Shown here: positions 38,986 through 49,899 of the stretch, in pieces | Layout: each line of letters begins with the position of its first letter | How positions within the stretch are numbered: position 1 is the stretch's first letter | Source of the DNA: Merluccius polli | Lineage: Eukaryota > Chordata > Actinopteri > Gadiformes > Merlucciidae | Assembly (NCBI GenBank): GCA_030340625.1 | Contig: JAOPHQ010002390.1 | Coordinates: 1 to 64,000, forward strand | Direction of reading: 5' to 3' | Length of the DNA stretch: 64,000 nucleotides | Position numbers and translations under genes: made by a program | Notes under the pieces: generated by a model | Databases searched by the model: none | Seen by the model: only the letters and a program-made list of their open reading frames with translations | What the model was told of the DNA's origin: nothing

Positions 38986-39360
38986 ACACGTGAGGACACG
39001 CTGTATTTATCAAATTGATTGGGTCTTATTAGTCATATATACCTCTTGTCATTTAATCCTTCTTGTGTGGGTACTCCTTTCCCATTGCCATTTTGCCATA
39101 TTTTAGGGAGGATGACCACAGATCCAGGAAGACCTCCAGAGGACCACAGCTAAAGACAGCAACCCAACAGACAAGTAAGAGACATCTACATGTACCCCAG
39201 CGTTGTCATTGATTTCATGACAATGGTCAATGTAGCTTGTGTCTGTGCATCTCTGTGAATCAATGCTTCAACACTTTGAAAACTGTTACTGAACAATGTG
39301 TTAAATATTGTAGGGAGGATGACCACAGATCCAGGAAGACCTCCAGAGGACCACAGCTAA
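38618..39360 (+). CDS. Possible three-exon small ORF (47 residues), copy 1
   Basis: Exons 38618-38646 (MAAGHGHCF, donor CTG|GTAAGA), 39107-39174 (acceptor TTTTAG, donor ACAA|GTAAG) and 39314-39360 join in one frame, giving a short Arg/Ser-rich peptide with a stop. The first ATG sits in an AGATGGCGGC context, which also matches a YY1 site. Two inverted CCAAT boxes lie about 100 bp upstream. The coding status is doubtful; it may instead be the 5' untranslated part of a longer transcript. The same arrangement is at 50,361-51,284. Confidence 0.3.
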
Positions 39361-39698
39361 AGACAGATGGGCATGGTTTTCAATCTCTTCCTTCCTCTCA
39401 TTGGAGGATGACCACAGATCCAGGAAGACCTCCAGAGGACCACAGCTAAAGACAGACGGGCATGGTTTTCAATCTCTTCCTTCCTCTCATTACATTTATG
39501 TTCCCCATTCACGCCAGCAAAAATTATATCAATAAAAAAGTATCTCTGTAAACTTGATGTCCTGCGACGTAGCCTAATGACTACTCCGCCATGCCCGTAA
39601 ATTAACGGGAAGACATGATTATATAGATTAATCATCAGCTGATTGGTTTTCAGAGTTCATGCCTGTACTTATTAGTAGGCAACTCAAACATCTGCCAC

Positions 39699-40113
39699 AA
39701 AACCCTAACCCTAATTATATCTAATCTAACCCTGACCTAACTTGAAATACTTACCCCAAATCTAATTCTAATCTAAAGTAACCTAATATGTAGATATGTT
39801 ATATTATTATGTTAATATGTAAACAGGAAGGATAGAGTAGAGGTGAGGTGAGTTGAGAAAGATGTGTGTGTGATGGGTGATGATCCAGGAATCTTGGTGA
39901 CGACGATGAACAATCTCCAAAATGCGCTTGGAAAATCTCTGACCAAAGAGAACCTGCAATAAGAAACAAGCTAGAGGCATTATGAACACATCTTAGACAC
40001 GCATGCTGTGTGTGTGGGCATCTAACGTCCGCAAATGTGCTCGTAGTGATGTATAAACATGCACAATATTTCTGTCAACAGCCTTATATTACCTGCACCA
40101 AGAAGGTCAATTT
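39699..40113 (-). repeat. Inverted Helentron leader/upstream segment, copy 1
   Basis: This reads as the reverse complement of 46,000-46,410: CCCTAACCCTAATT leader, the HindIII-free 5' exon-like block, and the CA/TG tract. To its right the sequence returns to the plus orientation before exon 3. The inversion removes exons 1 and 2 from the plus strand of this copy. Confidence 0.75.
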
Positions 40114-40415
40114 TTAAATGCGATTATTTTCATATACATGTGTCTAAGCATGTTCCCATCCAGCTGGCTCCATGGGTGCTGTCTTCAACTGCTCTCGCCT
40201 TACACCAAACTGATGGCTGATGGCACCTAGGAGGGCACCCTGGGCCTTTTGAGGAACATCCCAACATCATCAATTCATATTCTGTTTGTTTAAAGCTTGA
40301 TTTAAAGCTGCTGTTTTTTACTTGAAGAAAATGTGCATTTATTTTAGATATTTGCTGGTTTGCTTCATTCATTATTTTCATTATTTTTTACCTGTATTTG
40401 TTTATTTCTAAACAG

Positions 40416-40494
40416 GCCGCGGTACTGGTTACCGCCACACTTCACTGGGCGCAGCCACAAACTGGTCATCCCACCTGAGTCTCCTGAGAAGAAG
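40416..40494 (+). pseudogene. Helentron exon 3 with 25-bp deletion (copy 1)
   Basis: Splice borders remain, but 25 bp are missing from the middle relative to 18,989-19,092, which shifts the frame. The identical deletion is at 52,334-52,412. Confidence 0.8.
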
Positions 40495-40539
40495 GTATTA
40501 TTGTTGTCCAGTTTATGAAGAAAACGGTTGATGTGATTG

Positions 40540-41176
40540 ATTGATTGATTGATACATTTTATTTTCTTGAACATGTAGACATTAACAAATCAAATATTTA
40601 AGAATCAGCAGACATGTATAACAAAATTAAAAAAGTCCCATTTTGTTAAAAAAAAAAAGGAGTAGAGGGAAGCAAAAGCTTGTAGGTCCCTACCCCCATA
40701 TTTCAGTTATATTAATCTTTTACACGATCAATGCTAAAGTATTTACATATATACATTTACAAACCTCTTTCTTATAATTGCGCATTTAACAGACATCACT
40801 CCTATGTTTATTTATACTCACACATAATATATATTTATGTACCTTCGTACATACATATGCATACATAGCCCTTAATGAGTACCATTTAAGATAATAAATG
40901 AGTTGTCATTTCCATCAATTAATATTAGTTATTAGTTTGCTTGTGTGTTACGTTGCCAAAAACCATACATTTGGTTTTCTTTACATTGAGTGATAATCTA
41001 TTTATATCAAACCCCAATTTCAACTTGGTTAGCTCATTAGAGACGACCTCCAACAACTGTTTGAGGTTCCCTCCTTCACAGAATACATTTGTGTCATCAG
41101 CAAAAATCATGTTTTTCAGGCTCATAGAAGCATTACTTATATCATTTATATGTATAATAAATAGTTTTGCTCCCAA
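40540..41176 (-). mobile_element. Intron-3 LINE remnant, internally deleted (copy 1)
   Basis: The minus-strand LINE tail and the RT segment (40,941-41,176, FADDTNVF) are joined directly. The C-terminal ORF2 region present at 19,493 and 47,478 is deleted. The same deletion is present in the second duplication copy. Confidence 0.7.
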
Positions 41177-43805
41177 AACTGTTGGTGATGGCTTTCATGC
41201 TGAAGAAATTATGTTTGTTGTTGCAGTTTGTTCTGATTGTCGGAGACTCCCATCTACGAGCCATTGTAGATGGTGTGGTCCAGATGCCAGAGGAACCCTT
41301 TTCCTTTGGCGTGATGTCGACCCCAGGGGCTGCTGCCTCTGTGTTGCGGACCGAGGTGCTGAACGCTGTGCTTCCTCGGGTCCCTGACGCTGTTTGTCTT
41401 CTGGCGCCCAGCAACAACCTGACAGCCAGCAGGACCATCGACAAAGCTTCCGTCGACTACGTCAACCTCCTGCGCATCATTCGCAGCCGCTGGCCCAACG
41501 TAAGCTTTTTTTCATGTCTTGCTTGCTTCTTCATTCTTAATAGGAGTACATTAGCTAGTCTAATTAGTTTGAATGAGCTTTTAAAGGATCATAGAAGCAT
41601 TACTTCTATCATTTATATGTATAATAGTTTTGCTCCCAAAACTGTTGGTGATGGCTTTCATGCTGAAGAAATTATGTTTGTTGTTGCAGTTTGTTCTGAT
41701 TGTCGGAGACTCCCATCTACGAGCCATTGTAGATGGTGTGGTCCAGATGCCAGAGGAACCCTTTTCCTTTGGCGTGATGTCGACCCCAGGGGCTGCTGCC
41801 TCTGCGCTGCGGACCGAGGTGCTGAATGCTGCGCTTCCTCGGGTCCCTGACGCCGTCTGTCTTCTGGCGCCCAGCAACAACCTGACAGCCAGCAGGACCG
41901 TCGACGAAGCTTCCGTCGACTACGTCAACCTCCTGCGCACCATTCGCAGCCGCTGGCCCAATGTAAGCATTTTTTCATGTCTTGCTTGCTTCTTCATTCT
42001 TAATAGAAGTAGTACATTAGCTAGTCTAATTAGTTTGAATGAGCTTTTAAATAATAATGCATGTATTGTAACCTGTGTGTGTGACTTGATGAAATGAACA
42101 TGTTTTTGTTTTCTACAGGTTTTTGTTGTTGACTTCCCTCCCCGCCTGAACTGTGAGGTGTCTTGCCAGGACCTCCTTCGCCAGGAATACCACCGTGTTT
42201 TGTGTGTTATGTTTGCCAAAAACCATACATTTGGTTTTCTTTACATTGAGTGATAATCTATTTATATCAAACCCCAATTTCAACTTGGTTAGCTCATTAG
42301 AGACGACCTCCAACAACTGTTTGAGGTTCCCTCCTTCACAGAATACATTTGTGTCAGCAGCAAAAATCCTGTTTTTCAGGATCATAGGAGCATTTCTTAT
42401 ATCATTTATATGTATAATAAATAGTTTTGCTCCCAAAACTGTTGGTGATGGCTTTCATGCTGAAGAAATTATGTTTGTTGTTGCAGTTTGTTCTGATTGT
42501 CGGAGACTCCCATCTACGAGCCATTGTAGATGGTGTGGTCCAGATGCTAGAGGAACCCTTTTCCTTTGGCGTGATGTCGACCCCAGGGGCTGCTGCCTCT
42601 GCGCTGCGGACCGAGGTGCTGAATGCTGCGCTTCCTCGGGTCCCTGACGCCGTCTGTCTTCTGGCGCCCAGCAACAACCTGACAGCCAGCAGGACCGTCG
42701 ACGAAGCTTCCGTCGACTACGTCAACCTCCTGCGCACCATTCGCAGCCGCTGGCCCAATGTAAGCATTTTTTCATGTCTTGCTTGCTTCTTCATTCTTAA
42801 TAGAAGTAGTACATTAGCTAGTCTAATTAGTTTGAATGAGCTTTTAAATAATAATGCATGTATTGTAACCTGTGTGTGTGACTTGATGAAATGAACATGT
42901 TTTTGTTTTCTACAGGTTTTTGTTGTTGACTTCCCTCCCCGCCTGAACTGTGAGGTGTCTTGCCAGGACCTCCTTCGCCAGGAATACCACCGTGTTTTGT
43001 GTGTTATGTTTGCCAAAAACCATACATTTGGTTTTCTTTACATTGAGTGATAATCTATTTATATCAAACCCCAATTTCAACTTGGTTAGCTCATTAGAGA
43101 CGACCTCCAACAACTGTTTGAGGTTCCCTCCTTCACAGAATACATTTGTGTCAGCAGCAAAAATCCTGTTTTTCAGGATCATAGGAGCATTACTTCTATC
43201 ATTTATATGTATAATAGTTTTGCTCCCAAAACTGTTGGTGATGGCTTTCATGCTGAAGAAATTATGTTTGTTGTTGCAGTTTGTTCTGATTGTCGGAGAC
43301 TCCCATCTACGAGCCATTGTAGATGGTGTGGTCCAGATGCCAGAGGAACCCTTTTCCTTTGGCGTGATGTCGACCCCAGGGGCTGCTGCCTCTGCGTTGC
43401 GGACCGAGGTGCTGAACGCTGTGCTTCCTCGGGTCCCTGACGCCGTCTGTCTTCTGGCGCCCAGCAACAACCTGACAGCCAGCAGGACCATCGACGAAGC
43501 TTCCGTCGACTACGTCAACCTCCTGCGCAGGATTCGCAGCCGCTGGCCCAACGTACGCTTTTTTTCATGTCTTGCTTGCTTCTTCATTCTTAATAGAAGT
43601 AGTACATTAGCTAGTCTAATTAGTTTGAATGAGCTTTTAAATAATAATGCATGTATTGTAACCTGTGTGTGTGACTTGATGAAATGAACATGTTTTTGTT
43701 TTCTACAGGTTTTTGTTGTTGACTTCCCTCCCCGCCTGAACTGTGAGGTGTCTTGCCAGGACCTCCTTCGCCAGGAATACCACCGTGTTTCTGTGCGCAT
43801 GGGTA
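40930..43805 (+). repeat. Array of reiterated SGNH exon 4 (four full copies)
   Basis: Full-length exon 4 copies (273 nt, acceptor and donor kept, frame open) start at 41,227, 41,690, 42,487 and 43,280. The last two intervals are 797 and 793 bp, the unit being LINE RT fragment, end of intron 3, exon 4, intron 4 and exon 5. At the unit joins exon 5 (from 42,119 and 42,916) is cut after CACCGTGTTT and fused to LINE sequence. The first interval is shorter because intron 4 is cut at GAGCTTTTAAA. Only the final exon 5 (from 43,710) is complete. Confidence 0.85.
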
Positions 43806-43977
43806 CTTAAAAAAGTTCCTAGATAAAATGCAGTTACATTTTTAAAATGTTATGTGTTCTCTGCAAGCTGTTTGAATAAATATGTACCTCAAAATGCATT
43901 GAGGTTTAGTATAGTAATGCATCAAAAGTCACCATTACATGTATGGAGATTATAATGGCTGATTTTTATTTTTTAGG

Positions 43978-44057
43978 TGTGAAGTACTTCTCAGCTGTAG
44001 GTCCTCGTCTGTTTTCTGTAGTCCGCCGCTATGAAGGAATTTGAGACACCAGCACTT
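43978..44057 (+). pseudogene. Fused Helentron exon 6/7 remnant (copy 1)
   Basis: Exon 6 begins normally after TTTTAG, then jumps within about 24 nt to the middle of exon 7, losing the DGVHLSDD catalytic block. The fused frame ends shortly after. The same fusion is at 8264 and 55,776. Confidence 0.75.
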
Positions 44058-44244
44058 TGAGACATCTCTCCCAGGCGTTGATTCTCTCTCTCTCTCTCTC
44101 TCTCTGTCTCCTCTCCACCTGGAGCCGAAGGGTCTGTGCTTGCTCATGGTGGTACTGTTGGGTCTCTGTAAATGCTATAAGGAGTTTGGTCGAGACCTGC
44201 TCCATTTGAAAAGTGCCCTGAGATAACTTAAAATAAAATTGAAT

Positions 44245-44504
44245 TTTAAAGAACTTCTGCTTGTTTTTAAGTCTTTGAAGGGGGTTGGGCCAAACTACTT
44301 GCATGACATGTTTAAACGGTATTCCCAAACAGGTCCCTTACATCACAACATAAACAACTACTACTGAAACCGACCATCAGAACAAAGCAGGGTGAAGCAG
44401 CTTTTAGCCACTATGGCGTCCATCTCTGGAACCAGCTTCCTGAGACCATCAAAAACACCTCAACTATTGCCATTTTTAAAACAAAAGTTAAGACCTCTTT
44501 TTAG
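44245..44504 (+). pseudogene. L2-like LINE ORF2 C-terminal fragment (copy 1)
   Basis: Split frames encode FKSLKGVGPNYLHDM and then EAAFSHYGVHLWNQLPETIK, the typical end of L2/CR1-type ORF2 proteins. There is an internal stop. Copies are at 49,607 and 56,043. Confidence 0.65.
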
Positions 44505-45024
44505 ATGCTTTCTGCAGTTAATACAAAAACTCCCCAAGTGCGGCCAGTCTGTCTCTGCTGCTCATCAACTCCAATACAAATGTTTTCAGAGAAAAGCAGA
44601 ACGGGCCCCTGTTTTAAACTTGCAAGTGTGTCCAAAATATTTACTGTAGAAACACCACATCATTCAGGAAGTCCTTACAGTGATGATGGTCTCTTTTTTT
44701 CTGATGGGAGCTACCGTTTTGTCAGAATAAGCCCAAATGTGAGACCAGTGCATAGGCAGAAAAGCGCTCTTTTTCTCAACGTTTCTGTCTGCCTCGGCCT
44801 GGGGGGGGGGGGGCTGTCATCGCGTGTGCGCGTGTGCGCGTCATAAGAGGACTCCTATTAGTTATTTTCAATGGTTTCAATGAGTTTTTGTTGTTTATGT
44901 GTCCTGAGGTTTCCAGCTGAGCTTGTGGTCTATTATTACACCCAGAAAGGGGTTCTCAAACACCCTTTTCGATTTTGATATTATCAATTATGAGTTCAAT
45001 GTGTGTGTTTGCTTTTTTCAGATA

Positions 45025-45162
45025 TCCCTCGTCTGATTGGACGGCGGATACAAGAGGACTCCTATTGGTCACGATCTCTCGCGAGTTTTTGTTGTTTGGC
45101 CAGGTCATATAAAAACCCCCTCCGCCGATCTGCTCCTCCCCTTTGATCGCATCAGAGGTGAG
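45025..45162 (+). promoter_or_regulatory. Promoter-like segment with TATA box and 5' exon donor
   Basis: In order: GATTGGACGG (CCAAT complement), CTATTGGTCA at 45,062-45,071, the palindrome CTCGCGAG at 45,078-45,085, a TATA-like CATATAAAAAC at 45,106-45,116, and a consensus donor CAGAG|GTGAG at 45,157/45,158. This spacing fits a promoter and a first non-coding exon for the SGNH gene starting at 46,438. No transcript evidence is available. Confidence 0.5.
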
Positions 45163-45232
45163 ATATTTGCTTTGTCTTTTCAACTTGCTAGCTTCAGACC
45201 ATTAGCTACAACACATCAGTTGTACACAATAG

Positions 45233-45373
45233 CATGGACGTCGTTAGACCTGGGCATTCGGGGATATAGCCCCGGATCCCTGTGCCGTGAAATAAAATAA
45301 AAATACCCCCCCCCGTCGGTCCGGCGGGTTTGTGGGCCGGTCCGGATTATTTAAATTGCTAGCGACGTCCATG
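45233..45373. mobile_element. Small hAT-type MITE with 8-bp target duplication (copy 2)
   Basis: 141 bp. Ends are CATGGACGTCG and CGACGTCCATG, and the flanks are a perfect CACAATAG duplication (45,225-45,232 and 45,374-45,381). An 8-bp duplication points to hAT. No coding capacity. Confidence 0.88.
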
Positions 45374-45381
45374 CACAATAG

Positions 45382-46437
45382 TGAGATTAAGTCTGATTTT
45401 GTTACTTTGTCGTGTTTTGGCTATAATCGTTCAAGTTGTTTTACTTGCATGAGGAAATTGTAAATATGATTTTATGTTGACTAAGATATTCCATAGCGGC
45501 CAGACTCCATTTAAGAAAACGGGTGATTTAAGATGGCGGTACGCGGAAAAACGGTGTCTCGTCCGCGTGCTGGCCAACGGAGTCGAACGTCCGCACATGG
45601 CGGCCATCTTACCACAGGCAGCTCGGTCACCCATAACGTGTTGGTAGTGGTACATGTACTTTTTAGACAGCCATAACTTGCTCAAAGTTCATCCGATTTT
45701 TCAAGTGGTTTGGTTTGGTATAAACGTCAAATATGTATGACAGTGCATACTTAAAAAAACAAAACAATAAAAAATAGAATAATGTTCTAAAATAGATAGA
45801 TTACAATATTTCCTATTCCAAATAGGCTATAAGAAAGGCTGCATGTTGAAATCCCCCACCCTGTACAGAGATCTTGCCTGTGGTAAGATGCCTGTAAGAT
45901 GGCCGACCTGTGAAGACGTTCTAGACTCCGCCGAGAGAGAGATCTCTCTATGGGTACAACCATAGATAACATAACTGGCTAAACAAGTATATCAGATTTA
46001 AAAATGGACCTTAGTGTGGTAAAATAAGGCTGTTGATAGAAATATTGTGCATGATTATACATCACTACTAGCACATTTGCTGAAGTTAGGTGCACACACA
46101 CGGCATGAAAATTAAAGATGTCCAAGATGTGTTCATAATGCCTCTAGCTTGTTTCTTATTGCAGGTTCTCTTTGCTCAGAGATTTTCCAAGCGCATTTTG
46201 GAGATTTTTCATCGTCGTCACCAAGATTCCTGGATCATCACCCATCACACACATCTTTCTCAACACACCTCACCTCTACTCTATCCTTCCTGTTTACATA
46301 TTAACATAATAATATAACATATCTACATATTAGGTTACTTTAGATTAAATTAGATTTGGGGTAAGTATTTCAAGTTAGGTCAGGGTTAGATTAGATTTAA
46401 TTAGGGTTAGGGTTTTGTTAGAGTTGTCTCCAGCAGG
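45382..46437 (+). other. Helentron upstream region of the SGNH-only gene
   Basis: It contains AAGATGGCGG and ATGGCGGCCATC motifs (45,530-45,606), the repeat phrase CTTGCCTGTGGTAAGATG, an acceptor-like TATTGCAG at about 46,164 opening a likely 5' UTR exon, and the TTAGG-rich leader (46,330-46,420). No protein was recognised. Confidence 0.5.
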
Positions 46438-49281
46438 ATGCCGAGGAAGGGGAGGCAGGCGGCGAAGCAGCGGTGGAGGAAGCTGGACCAGGAGCAGCCG
46501 ATGGTCCAGGCGGAGTCCCCCCCAGCCACCGGGTCCAGGACCACCGAGACCCAACCCCCATGCTCCCGAGCTCCAGTTAGCGTATGTTCCCATTATAACT
46601 GACACACATAAACTGGTTTTGAACAATGAACTGTCTGAACTGATACATAGCGAGACTGTCCACACTGTCTGAGGTTTAATGTGTTAATTATCTGTCCTCA
46701 GACGGCAGGAACGGCAGTCACTAATGTGCGTGCCAGCTTCTGTGCACGTGAGTATGCAGCTGTTTTATCTAGTATTAAATAACTAAATTAATCATCAATT
46801 CATATTCTGTTTGTTAAAAGCTTGATTTAAAGCTGCTGTTTTTTACTTGAAGAAAATGTGCATTTATTTTAGATATTTGCTGGTTTGCTTCATTCATTAT
46901 TTTTTACCTGTATTTGTTTATTTCTAAACAGGCGGCGGTACTGGTTACCGCCATAGAGTCAACAAGTGGCCAGTTTCACCGTTCACTGGGCGGAGCCACA
47001 AACTGGTCATCCCAGCAGAGTCTCCGGACAAGAAGGTATTATTGTTGTCCAGTTTATGAAGAAAACGGTTGATGTGATTGATTTATTGATTTATTTTCTT
47101 GAGCATGTAGACATTAACAAATCAAATATTTAAGAATCAGCATAGACATGTATAACAAAATAATAAAAAGTCCCATTTTGTTAAAAAAAAAGGAGTAGAG
47201 AGAGAGCTTGTAGGTCCCTACCCCCATATTTCAGTTATATTAATCTTTTACACGATCAATGTTAAGTATTTACATATGTATATTTACAAACCTTTTTCTT
47301 ATAATTGCGCATTCAACAGACACCACTCCTATGTTTATTTATACTCAAATAATATATATTTATGTACCTCCGTACATACATGCATGCATACATGCCCTAC
47401 ATAGCCCTTAATGAGTACCATTTAAGATAATAAATGAGTTGTCATTTTCATCAATTCATATTTTCACACATCACATCCTATTTTCTTATTGTGTATAATT
47501 TAAGCTGCATTTTATACTGTGCAATATGTTTGCAATCTTTGATCTTATCTGGTAAGTTGTTCCACAACTTCACCCCACAGACAGATATGCACATACTTTT
47601 GAGTGTAGAGTTTACTGTTGGTTGCCTCAGATTCAGTCTCACTCTTAAATTATAATAGTCTAGTCTATCACTAAACCATCTTTGAATGTTTCCTGGTAGT
47701 AAGTTGTTTCTTGCTTTATATACAATATGTGAAGTTTTAAAATCCTTTAAATCCATAAACTTTAATGTGTTTAACTTAAAAAATCTATTGTTGGTGTGTT
47801 CATAGTACTCTACGTTATTAACTATTTTTATTTTCTAATTGTGCATATTGTCTGTAGGGTGCTTTTGTAGGTATTACCCCACACTTCCACACAGTAACTC
47901 AAATAGGGGGAAAACAGTATGCAGTGATTTTATATTCATTATGTGTCCTGAGGTTTCCAGCTGAGCTTGTGGTCTATTATTACACCCAGAAAGGCGTTCT
48001 CAAACACCCTTTTCGATTTTGATATTATCAATTATGAGTTCAATGTGTGTGTTTGCTTGTGTGTTACGTTTGCCAAAAACGATTAATTTGGTTTTCTTTA
48101 CATTGAGTGATAATCTATTTATATCCAACCACAATTTCAAGTTGGTTAGCTCATTAGAGGCGACCTCCAACAACTGTTTGAGGTTCCCTCCTTCACAGAA
48201 TACATTTGTGTCATCAGCAAAAATCCTGTTTTTCAGGATCATAGAAGCATTTCGTATATCATTTATATGTATAATAAATAGTTTTGCTCCCAAAACTGTT
48301 GGTGATGGCTTTCATGCTGAAGAAATTATTTTTGTTGTTGCAGTTTGTTCTGATTGTCGGAGACTCCCATCTACGAGCCATTGTAGATGGTGTGGTCCAG
48401 ATGCCAAAGGAACCCTTTTCCTTTGGCTTCATGTCGACCCCAGGGGCGGCTGCCTCTGCGCTGCGGACCGAGGTGCTGAACGCTGTGCTTCCTCGGGTCC
48501 CTGACGCTGTTTGTCTTCTGGCGCCCAGCAACAACCTGACAGCCAGCAGGACCGTCGACGAAGCTTCCGTCGACTATGTTAACCTCCTGCGCAGCATTCG
48601 CAGCCGCTGGCCCAACGTACGCTTTTTTTCATGTCTTGCTTGCTTCTTCATTCTTAATAGAAGTAGTACATTAGCTAGTCTAATTAGTTTGAATGAGCTT
48701 TTAAATAATAATGCATGTATTGTAACCTGTGTGTGTGACTTGATGAAATGAACATGTTTTTGTTTTCTACAGGTTTTTGTCGTTGATTTCCCTCCCCGGC
48801 TGAACTGTGAGGTGTCTCGCCAGGATCTGCTGCGCCAGGAATACCACCGGGTTTCTGCGCGTATGGGTACGTAAAAAAGTTCCTAGATAAAATGTAGTTA
48901 CATTTTTAAAATGGTATGTATTCTCTGCAAGCTGTTTGAATGAAAATGTACCTCAATATGCATTGAGGTTTAGTTTAGTAATGCATAAAAAGTCACCATT
49001 ACATGTATGGAGATTATAATGGCTGATTTTTATTTTGTAGGTGTGAAGTACTTCTCAGCCGAGGAGTACTTCCCCCATACCCAGCTGGAGCTGTGGAGCC
49101 GAGATGGGGTAAGTAGAATATCCTGGTGTGACTCTGCAGCTGCTTTTTTGTGGGTAAAACTTTGTCTCTGTAAATTAATTTGGTTATGTAATTTCTGCAG
49201 GTCCATCTGAGCGATGACCGTGGGATGGGGATCCTCGCCCAACTGATGTGGTCCGCAGCCACGAAGACATTCTCTCCCTGA
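46438..49281 (+). CDS. Compact SGNH-hydrolase-like gene derived from a Helentron
   Basis: Seven exons (46438-46581, 46702-46747, 46932-47035, 48344-48616, 48773-48866, 49041-49108, 49201-49281) join in one frame of 810 nt, or 269 residues. It keeps the whole SGNH core: GDSH in exon 4, PSNN, and DGVHLSDD across exons 6 and 7. It ends with a stop right after the domain (ATKTFSP), where the transposon gene would continue into the linker and Rep parts. Exon 2 is 24 nt shorter than in other copies but in frame. The result looks like a stand-alone hydrolase, possibly an esterase or lipase. It could be a chance product of truncation; conservation in other species would be needed to call it a gene. 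Confidence 0.65.
47075..48300 (-). mobile_element. Intron-3 LINE in the SGNH-only gene, antisense
   Basis: The same insertion as in intron 3 of the complete Helentron, without the hAT element. C-terminal ORF2 part at 47,478-47,756 and RT part at 48,000-48,293 (FADDTNVF), both on the minus strand. The uninterrupted GTAGGTATTACCCC near 47,870 is the empty site for the hAT element. Confidence 0.8.
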
Positions 49282-49289
49282 ACTGTGTA

Positions 49290-49450
49290 TTGTTGTCTTG
49301 TGTGTGTGTGTGTATAGATTGTCTGTCTGTCTGTCTCTCTGTCTCTCTGTCTCTCTCTCGCTCTCTCTCGCTCTCTCGCTCTCGCTCTCTCTCTCGCTCT
49401 CTCTCTCTCTCGCTCTCTCTCGCTCTCTCTCTCCCCCCCCCCCCCCCCCC
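49290..49450. repeat. TG/TCTG/TCTC microsatellite ending in poly-C
   Basis: TGTG, then TCTG, then long TCTC(G) runs, then 19 C. It directly follows the truncation point of the SGNH-only gene, so the expansion may mark the deletion breakpoint. Frames through it are artefacts. Confidence 0.95.
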
Positions 49451-49606
49451 AACTGGTCAAGGCAGATGACCACCCACCTAGAGCCGAAGGGTCTGTCTGA
49501 GGTTTCTGCCTTTTAACAGGCAGTTTTTCCTTGCCCCCGTTGCCAAGTGCTTGCTCATGGTGGTACTGTTGGGTCTTTTTTTTTTTAAAGGCGTTTTACA
49601 AATAAA

Positions 49607-49873
49607 ATTGAATTTTAAAGAACTTCTGCTTGTTTTTAAGTCTTTGAAGGGGGTTGGGCCAAACTACTTGCATGACATGTTTAAATGGTGTTCCCAAACA
49701 GGTCCCTTACATCACAACATAAAAAACTACTACTGAAACCGACCATCAGAACAAAGCGGGGTGAAGCAGCTTTTAGCCACTATGGCGTCCATCTCTGGAA
49801 CCAGCTTCCTGAGACCATCAAAAACACCTCAACTATTGCCATTTTTAAAACAAAAGTTAAGACCTCTTTTTAG
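49607..49873 (+). pseudogene. L2-like LINE ORF2 C-terminal fragment (copy 2)
   Basis: FKSLKGVGPNYLHDM, then after a frameshift and stop, EAAFSHYGVHLWNQLPETIK and KTSF with a stop. Same piece as at 44,245. Confidence 0.65.
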
Positions 49874-49899
49874 ATGCTTTCTGCAGTTAATACAAAAAC

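Larger units (their letters stand above)
38990..46400 (+). repeat. Large tandem duplication, copy 1
   Basis: This segment and 50,910-58,050 are near-identical over most of their length, with an offset of about 11,924 at the left falling to about 11,637 at the right because of internal indels. It includes the exon-like repeats, an inverted Helentron leader, an SGNH-exon array, an L2 fragment, a promoter-like segment, a MITE and the Helentron upstream region. Confidence 0.85.

Noticed and set aside
49014..49516. Arg/Glu- and Ser/Leu-repeat proteins on both strands
   Set aside because: They are translations of the TCTC microsatellite and poly-C run.
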